Of a stretch of 64,000 bases of DNA, positions 44,853 to 53,744 are shown in pieces. Under the pieces are notes generated by a model. That model saw only the letters and a list, made by a program, of their open reading frames with translations, searched no databases and was not told the DNA's origin. The DNA is from Novosphingobium sp. KCTC 2891 (GTDB taxonomy: Bacteria; Pseudomonadota; Alphaproteobacteria; Sphingomonadales; Sphingomonadaceae): assembly GCF_025938155.1 (NCBI RefSeq), contig NZ_JAPCZG010000004.1:62001-126000 (forward strand), in the 5' to 3' direction. Position 1 is the first letter of the stretch. Each line of letters starts with the position of its first letter. The position numbers and the translations under genes are program-made.

Positions 44853-45515
44853 TCAGGGATCGAAGCGGTAGAACCGCATGACGCCCTCGCCCCGATGCAG
44901 CAGCAGCCCCGTTCCCTCCAGATCGATGCAGGCGCCGTCGAAATCGACTTTGCCCAGATCGTTGGGCACCAGCGTCACCACCAGCCGCGACGATCCGCCG
45001 AAGGTGAAGCGCGGCGACACCAGATCGTGGACCGGTTCTTCCAGCTCCACCCAGCGCGGCATGCGATGTTCGCCGGGCGGCAGCGACCAGCCGTCCTCCA
45101 GCGTATAGCCGCCATCCAGTTCACCGCTATCGAACCCGATGCGAACGCCGACGCCGGAGATGCCCTCTCCGCCCGGCCAGACCACGCGCACCGTCGGTCC
45201 CTTGGTGGCCGGCACCGCCTGCCACACCGGCGGCACCGGCTTCGGCGTGGTCGTCAGGCAAGTGCGCCCGCCCACGAACGCCCATGTGCCCGAAGCTTCC
45301 TCGTCCAGCGCGCCAGCGGCCAGCCGGTATTCGAAATGGCGATCAGCGGTCAGCACGAGATCGCCCGCGACGTCCGGCCCTTGATCCACGCGGTAACGGC
45401 CGGTCAGATCGATCGGGGTGGCCTGCGCCGCGACCGCAGGTGCCGGTTTGCGCGCTTTGGCCAGCGCCGGCGCGGCGAGCGCGAGAAGGGGCACGAACAG
45501 GACGGCGAATCGCAT
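44853..45515 (-). CDS. Exported protein of unknown function
   Basis: I do not recognise this 220-residue protein. It has a clear signal peptide (FAVLFVPLLALAAPALA), a short Ala/Pro linker, and a mature domain that looks all-beta (YRVDQGPDVAGDLVLTADRHFEYRLAAGALDE; then FYRFDP at the end). It stands alone on the minus strand between hisC and the GGDEF-EAL gene and is probably periplasmic. Confidence 0.75.
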   Translation of the reverse strand: MRFAVLFVPLLALAAPALAKARKPAPAVAAQATPIDLTGRYRVDQGPDVAGDLVLTADRHFEYRLAAGALDEEASGTWAFVGGRTCLTTTPKPVPPVWQAVPATKGPTVRVVWPGGEGISGVGVRIGFDSGELDGGYTLEDGWSLPPGEHRMPRWVELEEPVHDLVSPRFTFGGSSRLVVTLVPNDLGKVDFDGACIDLEGTGLLLHRGEGVMRFYRFDP

Positions 45516-45573
45516 GGCCGCACTGTGCCCATTCCGCGCCAGGCGCGATAGGTCGGCCCGTCGGCGCGCGGGG

Positions 45574-47754
45574 TCAGCCCGGCGCGCCCGAGCCCTTCCA
45601 ATCGCTCGACATCACGAACGCCGGCATGGTGATCTTGCCATCCTCGCCGCGCCCAAGCATCGTCGGCCCTTCCTGCCCCCCGCCTTGCGGCAGGCCTGCG
45701 GCGGCGAGCTGATAGGGCGACACACGGTGCCGCGTGCACAGCCCGCCGTTGCCGTCGCTCACCAGCGCGTGCTCGAACTCCACGCCCTGCTGGCTCTTCC
45801 TTGACCGGCGGACGGTGGACACCGCCAACTGCCCTTCGCCCAGATCGACCACGAATTCGGTGCCCACCGGCACTTCCACCAGACCTTCGATCAGCGCGCC
45901 CGAGACCGAAAGGTTGCGCAGCACCACCGGGTAGTAGTGGTTATCGTGGATCGCACCGATGCGCCGGAACATGGCCTGGCGGTAGTGCCGCTGCTTGGCC
46001 GGGCCGCTCGGCTCGATCACCCAGTCGCCTTCGGCCAGGCAGCGCAGGAATTCTTCGTGCGGGATCGGCCGGCTATAGATGTAGCCCTGCACCAGCGTGA
46101 CATTGAGCCGCTTCATCAGGTCGAACTGGTCGAAGCTTTCCACACCTTCGGCAGTCGTTTCCATGTCCAGCGCCTGCGCCAGCGCGACGATGGCCGCGAT
46201 GATCGCCTGGTTGCGCGACTGGTCCTCGGTCGCCCCGCGCACGAAGGACTGGTCGATCTTGATCTTGTCGAACGGCGCGGACTTCAGGTAGCCGAGCGAG
46301 GAATAGCCGGTGCCGAAATCGTCCAGCGCCAGCCGCACGCCCAGCCCCTTCAGCGAATTGAAGCGGGCGTCGGTGGTGCAGCCTTCCTGCAGGAACACCC
46401 CTTCGGTGATTTCCAGTTCGAGCCGGTCCGGATGCAGCCCGGACGAGGCCAGCGCGCTGGCGACGATCGCGGGAAAACCCTCGTCGGCAAACTGCACCGG
46501 CGAAACGTTGACCGCCACGCGCAAGCCGCCCGGCCAGCCCGTGGCATCGGCACAGGCGCGGCGCAGCACCCATTCGCCGATCACCCGGATCAGGTTCGAT
46601 TCCTCGGCGATGGGGATGAACCGCGCCGGCGAAATCGAGCCGAGTTCGGGATGGTTCCAGCGCACCAGCGCCTCCACCCCGACCACCCGGTTGTTCTCCG
46701 CGCGGACCACCGGCTGGTAGAACAGCTCCAGTTCGCCCCGCGCCAGCGCGTCGTGCAGGTCTTCCTCCAGCACGCGGCGATCCTCCGCCGCCTTGAGCAG
46801 ATCCTGCGAAAAGAATCGGAAACGCCCGCGCCCACTGCCCTTGGCCGCATAGAGCGCGAGATCGGCGTTACGCACCAGTTCGTCGGTGACGCTCCCGTCG
46901 AAAGGCGCCACCGCCACGCCCACCGAGGCGCCGATCAGACAGCGCGCACCCTCGATCGTATAGGGTTGCGAAATGCTGGTGATGATCTTGGTGGCAAGGT
47001 CGCCCAGAAGCCCGCGATCGTCGGTATCGGGCAGGAACACCTGGAACTCGTCGCCGCCCAGCCGGCTGACCTTTTCCTTGTCGCCCACCACGCGCACCAG
47101 CCGTTCGGCTACCTGCTTCAGCAGTGCGTCGCCTACGGCATGGCCCATCGTGTCGTTGACCTGCTTGAAGCGGTCGAGATCGATCAGCATCGTGGCGCAG
47201 GCACGCTTCTGCAGCGCGAAGGCGGTCAGCGTCTTTTCCAGCAGCCGCGTCATGTGCCGGCGGTTGAGCAGGCCCGTCAGCGGATCGTGCATCGCCAGAT
47301 GCGAGCTTTCCTCGGCGCTCTGCCGCTCGTCGGTCACGTCGCGCACATGGCCAAGGAAGCCCGCGAAACTGCCGCGCACGGTTTGCGGTTCACCCGAGAT
47401 CGACCACCACAATGTGCGTCCATCCTCGCCGTCGCTGCGCACGATCACCCGCTCGAAACGCCCCTTGCGCGCGAACACGAACGGCAGGGTGCGCTCGCCT
47501 TCGCCTTCGGGCCGCAGGAACAGATCAAGCAGCGGAACGCCGCGTGCATCGCGCTCGCCGCACAGCGCAGCCTCTGCCGCTGGCGAGAGATAGGTCAGCC
47601 GCCCGTCCGCGTCCGTCGACCAGAAGGCACCGAGGTTCAGGTCCTCGTAGGCCCGGCACAGGCCGGCCGCCCTGGCGCCGTCGAGGAGGCGGTCGCCCCG
47701 CGCGCCGCCCTCGCCGCCAAACCTGAACACGCCGCGCGTCTTGCCGATGGCCAA
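45574..47754 (-). CDS. PAS-GGDEF-EAL-PilZ cyclic-di-GMP protein
   Basis: The 726-residue protein has a PAS domain (about 30-145), a GGDEF diguanylate cyclase domain with intact GGDEF at 233-237, and an EAL phosphodiesterase domain with E361-A-L plus DDFGTGYSS. A C-terminal PilZ c-di-GMP sensor domain follows (about 585-680, RRIGAI... then LSVSGALIEG). Both enzymatic motifs look intact; an RxxD inhibitory site before GGDEF is not seen. The start is TTG, chosen because AGGGGA lies upstream and the next ATG is far inside. It probably tunes the motile-sessile switch. Confidence 0.92.
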   Translation of the reverse strand: MAIGKTRGVFRFGGEGGARGDRLLDGARAAGLCRAYEDLNLGAFWSTDADGRLTYLSPAAEAALCGERDARGVPLLDLFLRPEGEGERTLPFVFARKGRFERVIVRSDGEDGRTLWWSISGEPQTVRGSFAGFLGHVRDVTDERQSAEESSHLAMHDPLTGLLNRRHMTRLLEKTLTAFALQKRACATMLIDLDRFKQVNDTMGHAVGDALLKQVAERLVRVVGDKEKVSRLGGDEFQVFLPDTDDRGLLGDLATKIITSISQPYTIEGARCLIGASVGVAVAPFDGSVTDELVRNADLALYAAKGSGRGRFRFFSQDLLKAAEDRRVLEEDLHDALARGELELFYQPVVRAENNRVVGVEALVRWNHPELGSISPARFIPIAEESNLIRVIGEWVLRRACADATGWPGGLRVAVNVSPVQFADEGFPAIVASALASSGLHPDRLELEITEGVFLQEGCTTDARFNSLKGLGVRLALDDFGTGYSSLGYLKSAPFDKIKIDQSFVRGATEDQSRNQAIIAAIVALAQALDMETTAEGVESFDQFDLMKRLNVTLVQGYIYSRPIPHEEFLRCLAEGDWVIEPSGPAKQRHYRQAMFRRIGAIHDNHYYPVVLRNLSVSGALIEGLVEVPVGTEFVVDLGEGQLAVSTVRRSRKSQQGVEFEHALVSDGNGGLCTRHRVSPYQLAAAGLPQGGGQEGPTMLGRGEDGKITMPAFVMSSDWKGSGAPG

Positions 47755-47875
47755 ATTCCGTCCCCTGCAAGCCCCGGCAAAGTTCCCGGGGATAGGGCAC
47801 CCTACGTAGAGATGCTTGAGAGGCGGTTAACCGAGAAGAGCGCTCGGCAGAGCGCTGCATAGCCCAAAGAAAAGA

Positions 47876-47903
47876 GGCCGGAAGCGGGCTAGCGCTTCCG
47901 GCC
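47876..47903 (-). terminator. Rho-independent terminator of glnK-amtB
   Basis: Perfect 11-base arms GGCCGGAAGCG/CGCTTCCGGCC with a 6-base loop, followed on the minus strand by TCTTTTCTTT. It stands 89 bases beyond the amtB stop and also shields the GGDEF-EAL gene from read-through. Confidence 0.9.
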
Positions 47904-47991
47904 TTAGTCTGTTCGCAGGAGGAACATCGTCTGGCGGGATCGGGAGAGAGAGGGAGAGGTTCAGGTCCCCCGGCCCCGCCAAGCTGGGTGA

Positions 47992-49407
47992 TCAGTAGTT
48001 GTAGGCGCGCTCGCCGTGCTCGTTGATGTCGAGGCCTTCGCGCTCGGCTTCCTCGGTCGGACGAAGACCGATGGTCTTGTCGAGGAGGTAGAAGAGGATC
48101 GCGGAGACACCGCCCGAGAGAACCAGCGTCAGGACCACTGCCTTGATCTGGGTGATCAGCTGGGCAGCCATGTCGTACTTGCCGGCGACGGCGGGGAACA
48201 CGGTGTAGTCCATCCAGCCCTGGCCGCCGAGCGCCGGGTCCGCGACGATCGCGGTGCCGATGGCGCCGACGATGCCGCCGATGCAGTGCACGCCGAACAC
48301 ATCGAGCGTATCGTCGTACTTGAGCGCGTTCTTCACGGTCGAGACGAAGATGAAGCAGATGGGCGAGACGACGAGGCCGAGGACGATCGAGGTCATCGGA
48401 GCCGCGAAGCCCGAAGCCGGAGTGATGGCGACGAGGCCGGCGACGGCACCCGAGGCGGCACCCAGCATCGACGGCTTGCCGTGCTTGAACTGCTCGACCA
48501 GCGACCAGGAGACGGCGGCGGCAGCGGTGGCGACGAAGGTGTTGATGAAGGCCAGCGCAGCGAGGCCGTTGGCTTCAAGGTTGGAGCCGGCGTTGAAGCC
48601 GAACCAGCCCACCCACAGCAGCGAGGCGCCGATCATGGTCATGGTCAGCGAGTGCGGCGGGGTGGCTTCCTTGCCGAAACCGACGCGCTTGCCGATGATG
48701 AGGCAGCCGACGAGGCCAGCGATACCGGCGTTGATGTGGACCACGGTGCCGCCGGCGAAGTCCAGCGCGCCCCAGCCATAGAGCAGGCCGGCATCGGCGG
48801 TGTTGTCCGAAAGGAAGTCCGGACCCGCGAAGTACCACACCATGTGAGCCATCGGGAAATAGACCAGCGTCAGCCACAGCACGGTGAAGATCATCAGCGG
48901 GGTGAACTTCACGCGTTCCGCGAAAGCACCGACGATCAGCGCCGGCGTGATGCAGGCGAAGGTCATCTGGAACACGATGTAGGCGTATTCGGGAATGTAG
49001 ACGTTGTTCGAGAACGTGGCCGCGTAGGTCGAAGCCGAAACGCCCATCAGGAACGCCTTAGAAAGGCCGCCCACATAAGGCGAACCGCCGGTGAAGGCCA
49101 TCGAGTAGCCCCAGCTGACCCAGCACAGGGCCGCGACCGAGACGATCATGAAGACCTGCATCAGCACCGAGAGCATATTCTTGGTGCGGACGAGGCCGCC
49201 GTAAAACAGCGCCAGCGCCGGGATGCTCATCAGCAGCACCAGCGTGGCGGACAGAAGCATCCAGGTGGTGTCACCCTTGTTGACCATCGTGGCCATCTGC
49301 TCGGCGGTGGGTGCCTTGATCGGCCCGGCCGCCTGCGCGAAAGCGGTCGTCGCGGCGCCGAGCGAAAGCCCCAGCCCGGCAACGCCACTGATCATCTTTC
49401 GGATCAT
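47992..49407 (-). CDS. amtB: Ammonium transporter AmtB
   Basis: This 471-residue Amt/Rh protein has a signal-like N terminus and eleven membrane helices. The twin pore histidines are visible in FPMAHMVWYF and GVHCIGGIVGA. GAGGGGAA stands upstream of the ATG at 49407, which favours it over the earlier in-frame ATG at 49434 that overlaps glnK. It imports ammonium under nitrogen limitation and is blocked by unmodified GlnK, encoded 24 bases upstream. Confidence 0.96.
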   Translation of the reverse strand: MIRKMISGVAGLGLSLGAATTAFAQAAGPIKAPTAEQMATMVNKGDTTWMLLSATLVLLMSIPALALFYGGLVRTKNMLSVLMQVFMIVSVAALCWVSWGYSMAFTGGSPYVGGLSKAFLMGVSASTYAATFSNNVYIPEYAYIVFQMTFACITPALIVGAFAERVKFTPLMIFTVLWLTLVYFPMAHMVWYFAGPDFLSDNTADAGLLYGWGALDFAGGTVVHINAGIAGLVGCLIIGKRVGFGKEATPPHSLTMTMIGASLLWVGWFGFNAGSNLEANGLAALAFINTFVATAAAAVSWSLVEQFKHGKPSMLGAASGAVAGLVAITPASGFAAPMTSIVLGLVVSPICFIFVSTVKNALKYDDTLDVFGVHCIGGIVGAIGTAIVADPALGGQGWMDYTVFPAVAGKYDMAAQLITQIKAVVLTLVLSGGVSAILFYLLDKTIGLRPTEEAEREGLDINEHGERAYNY

Positions 49408-49430
49408 ATGGGTTCCCCTCATGTCGGAAG

Positions 49431-49769
49431 TCACAGCGCGGTATCGCCGGTTTCGCCGGTGCGGATGCGCGTGGCGGAGGCGAGGTCGAGCACGAAGATC
49501 TTGCCGTCACCGATCGCTTCGGTGCTGGCGGCCTGCTGGATCGTCTCGATAATCTGCGGGGCAAGATCGTCGCTCGCAGCGATCTCGATCTTTACCTTCG
49601 GCAGCATGTTGGTCGAATATTCGGCGCCGCGATAGATCTCGGTCTGGCCCTTTTGCCGGCCGAAACCCTTCACTTCCGACACCGTCATCCCGGCAACGCC
49701 CAGAGCCGACAGCGCTTCACGCACCTCGTCGAGCTTGAACGGCTTGATGATGGCGATGATGAATTTCAT
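49431..49769 (-). CDS. glnK: Nitrogen regulatory PII protein GlnK
   Basis: This 112-residue PII protein has the T loop with uridylylation site Tyr51 (RGAEYSTNMLPK) and the signatures near residues 46-51 and 83-96 (TEAIGDGKIFVLDL). It senses 2-oxoglutarate, ATP and glutamine status and gates AmtB. The linkage with amtB and the sigma-54 promoter upstream make it GlnK rather than GlnB. Confidence 0.96.
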   Translation of the reverse strand: MKFIIAIIKPFKLDEVREALSALGVAGMTVSEVKGFGRQKGQTEIYRGAEYSTNMLPKVKIEIAASDDLAPQIIETIQQAASTEAIGDGKIFVLDLASATRIRTGETGDTAL

Positions 49770-49826
49770 TCATGCCCCCTTTTGCGGCCTGTCCAGCCGG
49801 GCAACCCCCGCCGACATCAGGAGAAA

Positions 49827-49842
49827 AGCAAGGCGCGTGCCA
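49827..49842 (-). promoter_or_regulatory. Sigma-54 promoter of glnK-amtB
   Basis: The minus strand reads TGGCACGCGCCTTGCT, a full match to the -24/-12 consensus (TGGCAC-N5-TTGCW, GG and GC separated by 10). It lies 58 bases before the glnK ATG, placing the start site near 49815. Confidence 0.92.
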
Positions 49843-49934
49843 ATTTCAAAATTGGCCGCAAATCAGCGATGCATGGGAACCGGACGGCAGTTCAAACGCT
49901 TGAGCGCGCTCGAATCTTGGGCACCGCGGGATAT

Positions 49935-49953
49935 TTGCCTAATTTTTAGGCAA
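49935..49953. promoter_or_regulatory. Palindromic enhancer candidate for glnK-amtB
   Basis: TTGCCTAATTTTTAGGCAA is a perfect inverted repeat (8-base arms, 3-base spacer) about 120-135 bases upstream of the predicted start, where an NtrC-type activator would bind. The TGC-N11-GCA half-sites resemble but do not equal the classical NtrC site. Confidence 0.65.
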
Positions 49954-49982
49954 CCATTCTGCCCGTTTCCGGAGCGCGCAGG

Positions 49983-50684
49983 TCAGAGCGTGAGGCTGGC
50001 GAACACCGGAAGATGGTCGGAACCCACCGCCGACAGCGGGCTATGGTGGACCCCCGTATCCCCCACGCCCCATTCCTGGCTCACCACGATGCGGTCGAGT
50101 TCGGCCAGCGGACGGCGCGCGGGAAAGCTCCGGCCCGGGCTGAGCACGGTGAGATGCGGATCGAATTCCGCAAGCGCGCCGCCGCGCAGCGACCATTCGT
50201 TGAGATCGCCCATGATCACCACCGGCGCGGCCTCGCCCTCGGCGACATGGTCGCACACCGCGCGCACCTGGTGCCGGCGCCGCAGTCCCGACAGGTCGAG
50301 ATGCATCCCCACCACGCGGAAGCGCCGACCTTCGCTGGCGAGATCGGCACAGACCGCGCCGCGCGGCTCGAGCGTGGGCAGCGCCACCGCGCGCACATCG
50401 AGAATCTCGATCTCCCGACGCACCAGCAGCACGTTGCCGTGCCAACCCATGCTCAGCGGACGCATCCCCGGCGCCGCCGCCTGCCACGGGCTATGTTCGT
50501 CGAGCGACTGCCGCGGGATCACCGCCTCGCGGCTGCCGAACCGGCGGTCCGCCTCCTGCAAGGCGATCACGTCGGCATCTATCTCGCGCAGGATCGAGAG
50601 AATGCGATCGGGATCGCGCCGCCGGTCCAGCCCGACGCCCTTGTGGATGTTGTAGCTGGCAAACTTGAGGCAGAGCGAAGACAC
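49983..50684 (-). CDS. Endonuclease/exonuclease/phosphatase family protein
   Basis: This 233-residue EEP-fold protein opens with KFASYNIHKGVGLD and has the metal and catalytic residues in VIALQEADRR (Glu), IMGDLNEWSL (Asp, Asn) and VGSDHLPVF (Asp-His) at the C terminus. No signal peptide is seen. Nuclease, sphingomyelinase-like or lipid-phosphatase activities all occur in this fold, so the substrate is open. Such proteins are often found near cardiolipin synthase or PLD genes, but none is here. Confidence 0.88.
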   Translation of the reverse strand: MSSLCLKFASYNIHKGVGLDRRRDPDRILSILREIDADVIALQEADRRFGSREAVIPRQSLDEHSPWQAAAPGMRPLSMGWHGNVLLVRREIEILDVRAVALPTLEPRGAVCADLASEGRRFRVVGMHLDLSGLRRRHQVRAVCDHVAEGEAAPVVIMGDLNEWSLRGGALAEFDPHLTVLSPGRSFPARRPLAELDRIVVSQEWGVGDTGVHHSPLSAVGSDHLPVFASLTL

Positions 50685-50697
50685 GCCGTGCAGTGCC

Positions 50698-51255
50698 CTA
50701 CTGCGGCCCGAAGTAGCGGTCGGTCGGCCGGGTCGGCAATCCGTCGATGCTGCTGGTGCGGCCGGAAACCTTGGTCATCCACGCCTGCGCATCGGCCTGG
50801 GCGTGGTACTTGACCAGCGTCGGCCGCTCCGCCGAAAGCTCCATGACCGGCACGCCCCAGCCGCAGCTGGTCTGCACGGTCTCAACGGTGATCTCGAAGA
50901 TCTGGCGGGTGCCCGGCAGGATATCGAAATGGCCGGCCAGCTCTTCCCAGTCGGCATCCTGCGGCAGCACCGCGCGCCCGTGGCCATAGAGACGCAGGAT
51001 CAATGGCGGCTGCGCGAAATTGCACATCATCACCGTGATGCGCCCGTCCGCCTCGAGATGGGCGTGAGTCTCGTTGCCCGATCCGCCAAGGTCGAGGTAG
51101 GCGACCCGGTTCGGTCCGAGCACGCGAAAGCTGTCATACCCCTTGGGCGACAGGTTGATGCGCCCTTGCGCTGCGGCCGTGGCGACGAAGAACACGCTCT
51201 GGGCACCGATCATCGCCTCATGGTCGGGGAGGATCCGATCGGTGAAGGTAGCCAT
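50698..51255 (-). CDS. Pyridoxamine 5'-phosphate oxidase-like flavin protein
   Basis: This 185-residue protein has the split-barrel pattern of the PNPOx family: an N-terminal helix, FFVATAAAQGRINLSPKGYD (typical of this group), and VAYLDLGGSGNETHAHL. It would bind FMN, heme or F420. The ATG shares a base with the stop of the upstream hydrolase gene (TGATG), so they are co-translated. The physiological substrate is unknown. Confidence 0.88.
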   Translation of the reverse strand: MATFTDRILPDHEAMIGAQSVFFVATAAAQGRINLSPKGYDSFRVLGPNRVAYLDLGGSGNETHAHLEADGRITVMMCNFAQPPLILRLYGHGRAVLPQDADWEELAGHFDILPGTRQIFEITVETVQTSCGWGVPVMELSAERPTLVKYHAQADAQAWMTKVSGRTSSIDGLPTRPTDRYFGPQ

Positions 51256-52127
51256 CAGAGAAAATCCTTCAGCGTGGCGATGAAGCGGTCGAACTGGTCG
51301 TGGTGCAGCCAGTGTCCCGCGTTCTCGAACTCGACCACCTGCGCATTGCGGAAATGCTGGATGCGCCCATCGCGTTCCGGGTTGCCCGCAGTCGAATCCG
51401 CGCCGTTCAGCAGCAGCGTCGGGCACGAAATCGCATTCCACAGCCCGTGGAGCTGCTCCAGGCTGATGTCATAGGGCGCGCCATCGACGTTGAGGTGGGG
51501 ATCGAACTTCCAGCTGAAAGTTCCGTCCTCATTGCGGTTGATGCCGTGGATGGTGAGGTGCCGGGCCTGCACGTCGGTCAGGTACGGGTTCTCGCTCTTC
51601 ATGCGCGCATAGGCGTCTTCGAGGCTGGCATAGCGGCGCGGCAGGCGGCCGGCGGCCTTGCGCTTCTCGCCGATGAAATCGCGCACGCGGCGGGCAAACG
51701 GCACGTTCTTCAGCAGCGCTTCGCGCTCGGGCGTGGGGAAGATGCCTTCGATCGCCACCAGCTTGCGCACGTTTTCGGGGAACAGGCCCGCATAGCGCAG
51801 GCTCGTGTTCGCGCCCCACGAATGCGACACGATCGTCACCGGTGCGAGGTCGAGCTGGTGGATCAGCTGCGCCACGTCATAGACGAGGTCCATCGTCCGG
51901 TAGTTGCCGTCGGAGTTCCACTCGCTGTCGCCGTGGCCGCGGTGATCCAGCGCGATGATGTGCCAGTCCTCGCGCAGTGCCTCGGCCGTCCAGTCCCACG
52001 ACCGGCAATGGTCGCGCCCGCCGTGGATCAGCAGCAGCGGCGGCTTGTCCGCATTGCCCCAATCCACATAGTGCAGCCGAAGGCGCTGGGAGATGAAGGT
52101 GTTCGAGGTGGGGCCAAGCAGGTTCAT
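51255..52127 (-). CDS. Alpha/beta-fold hydrolase
   Basis: This 290-residue alpha/beta hydrolase has the oxyanion motif LLIHGGRDHCRSW, a nucleophile elbow SHSWGAN (Ser about 106), an acidic residue in LLNGADST and the catalytic His in AGHWLHHD. It is coupled to the PNPOx-like gene. Esterase, epoxide hydrolase or C-C hydrolase activity cannot be separated from sequence. The ATG at 52127 fits the family; a longer frame to 52253 does not. Confidence 0.88.
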   Translation of the reverse strand: MNLLGPTSNTFISQRLRLHYVDWGNADKPPLLLIHGGRDHCRSWDWTAEALREDWHIIALDHRGHGDSEWNSDGNYRTMDLVYDVAQLIHQLDLAPVTIVSHSWGANTSLRYAGLFPENVRKLVAIEGIFPTPEREALLKNVPFARRVRDFIGEKRKAAGRLPRRYASLEDAYARMKSENPYLTDVQARHLTIHGINRNEDGTFSWKFDPHLNVDGAPYDISLEQLHGLWNAISCPTLLLNGADSTAGNPERDGRIQHFRNAQVVEFENAGHWLHHDQFDRFIATLKDFL

Positions 52128-52186
52128 CCCTGCTTCCTGCAACCGTTGGCGCGCGGGTGCAAGTCCGGTTGCCCCCCTTGTCGCGG

Positions 52187-53707
52187 CTACCTTTCCTTGG
52201 TGGCGCTGAACGTCAATTCCGGATTGCGTTCCTGCTGATAGCTGACGTCCCACGAAGACCGCGCCATGAACACCGGATCGCCGTCGCGGTCCTTGGCCAG
52301 GTTCGACAGATTGAAGTCGGCGAAGTTCTTGATCGCCGCATCCGATCCCTTGATCCAGCGCGCGGTATCGAAGGGCGAGGCTTCTAGCCCCGCCTCCACC
52401 TTGTATTCCGCCTCAAGCCGCGAGATCAGAACGTCGAGCTGAAGCTGGCCGACCACGCCGACGATCCACTGGCTGCCGATCTCCGGGTAGAACACCTGGA
52501 TCACGCCTTCCTCGGAAAGGTCGTCCAGCGCCTTGCGCAGCTGCTTGGTCTTGGTCGGGTCCTTCAGGGCCACGCGGCGCAGGATTTCCGGCGCGAAGTT
52601 GGGCAGCCCGGTGAAGCGCACGTCGTTCTTTTCCGACAGCGTATCGCCCACGCGCAGCGTGCCGTGGTTGGGAATGCCGATGATGTCGCCCGCTTCCGCC
52701 GTATCCGCGATCTCGCGGTCCTGCGCGAAGAACAGGATCGGCGAATGCACCGCGATCGGCTTGCCAAGGCCCGAAGGCGTCAGCTTCATGCCGCGCTTGA
52801 AAGTGCCCGAGACCATGCGCATGAACGCGATACGGTCGCGGTGCTGCGGGTCCATGTTGGCCTGGACCTTGAAGATGAAACCGGTCACGTCGGCGCGTTC
52901 GGGATTGATCGTGCCCTGGTCCGACGATTGCGGCCGCGGCGGCGGCGCATAGCGGGCGATCGCGTCGATCAGTTCGGCCACGCCGAAGTTCTTGAGCGCG
53001 GATCCGAAATAGACCGGCGTCAGGTCGCCGTGGCGATAGGCTTCGAGATCGAACTCGGGATAGCCGGCCTGCGCCAGCTCGATCTCGTCGGCAATGTCCT
53101 CGGGAATATCCACCGCCGGTTCCCGCTTGCCCAGGAATTCACGGCTGTCCCCTTCGGGGCGCGCAATGGTGTTCGTGGCGAAGTCCAGCACGCCCTCGAA
53201 AATGCCGCCCATGCCGATCGGCCACGACATCGGCACCACGTCAAGCGCGAGCGCATCGGCCACTTCGTCGAGCGTCTCGAACACCGAGCGGCCTTCGCGG
53301 TCCACCTTGTTGACGAAGGTGATGATCGGCACCGAGCGCAACCGGCACACCTCGAACAGCTTGCGGGTCTGCGGCTCGATGCCCTTGGCCGCGTCGATCA
53401 CCATGATCGCCGAATCGACTGCGGTCAGCGTGCGGTAGGTATCTTCCGAGAAGTCTTCGTGGCCCGGCGTGTCGAGCAGATTGAAGACGATCCCGTCCTT
53501 CTGGAAGGTCATGACCGAGGACGTGACCGAAATGCCGCGCTGCTGCTCGATCTTCATCCAGTCCGACCGCGCGCGCCGCGCTTGGCCGCGCGCCTTGACC
53601 TCACCCGCCAGGTGGATCGCGCCGCCCTGCAACAGCAGCTTTTCGGTCAGCGTGGTCTTACCCGCGTCGGGGTGCGAAATGATGGCGAAGGTACGGCGAT
53701 TGGACAT
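52187..53707 (-). CDS. prfC: Peptide chain release factor 3 (RF3)
   Basis: This 506-residue translational GTPase has G1 SHPDAGKTTL, switch region EQQRGISVTSSVM, G3 DTPGHEDF and G4 NKVDRE, then domains II and III (ending WDVSYQQERNPELTF). RF3 removes RF1/RF2 after termination. The predicted -10 ends 8 bases before the ATG and no ribosome-binding site exists, so translation is probably leaderless. Confidence 0.95.
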   Translation of the reverse strand: MSNRRTFAIISHPDAGKTTLTEKLLLQGGAIHLAGEVKARGQARRARSDWMKIEQQRGISVTSSVMTFQKDGIVFNLLDTPGHEDFSEDTYRTLTAVDSAIMVIDAAKGIEPQTRKLFEVCRLRSVPIITFVNKVDREGRSVFETLDEVADALALDVVPMSWPIGMGGIFEGVLDFATNTIARPEGDSREFLGKREPAVDIPEDIADEIELAQAGYPEFDLEAYRHGDLTPVYFGSALKNFGVAELIDAIARYAPPPRPQSSDQGTINPERADVTGFIFKVQANMDPQHRDRIAFMRMVSGTFKRGMKLTPSGLGKPIAVHSPILFFAQDREIADTAEAGDIIGIPNHGTLRVGDTLSEKNDVRFTGLPNFAPEILRRVALKDPTKTKQLRKALDDLSEEGVIQVFYPEIGSQWIVGVVGQLQLDVLISRLEAEYKVEAGLEASPFDTARWIKGSDAAIKNFADFNLSNLAKDRDGDPVFMARSSWDVSYQQERNPELTFSATKER

Positions 53708-53715
53708 GGAATGCG

Positions 53716-53744
53716 CCCCTAGCCGAGGGCTGCGCGCCTGTCAC
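53716..53744 (-). promoter_or_regulatory. Promoter of prfC (GTGACA-N17-TAGGGG)
   Basis: On the minus strand GTGACA (53739-53744), 17 bases and TAGGGG (53716-53721) precede CGCATTCC and the ATG. This is the same form as the tRNA-Leu and ABC-F promoters. It overlaps the 3' end of the upstream small membrane-protein gene. Confidence 0.7.
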
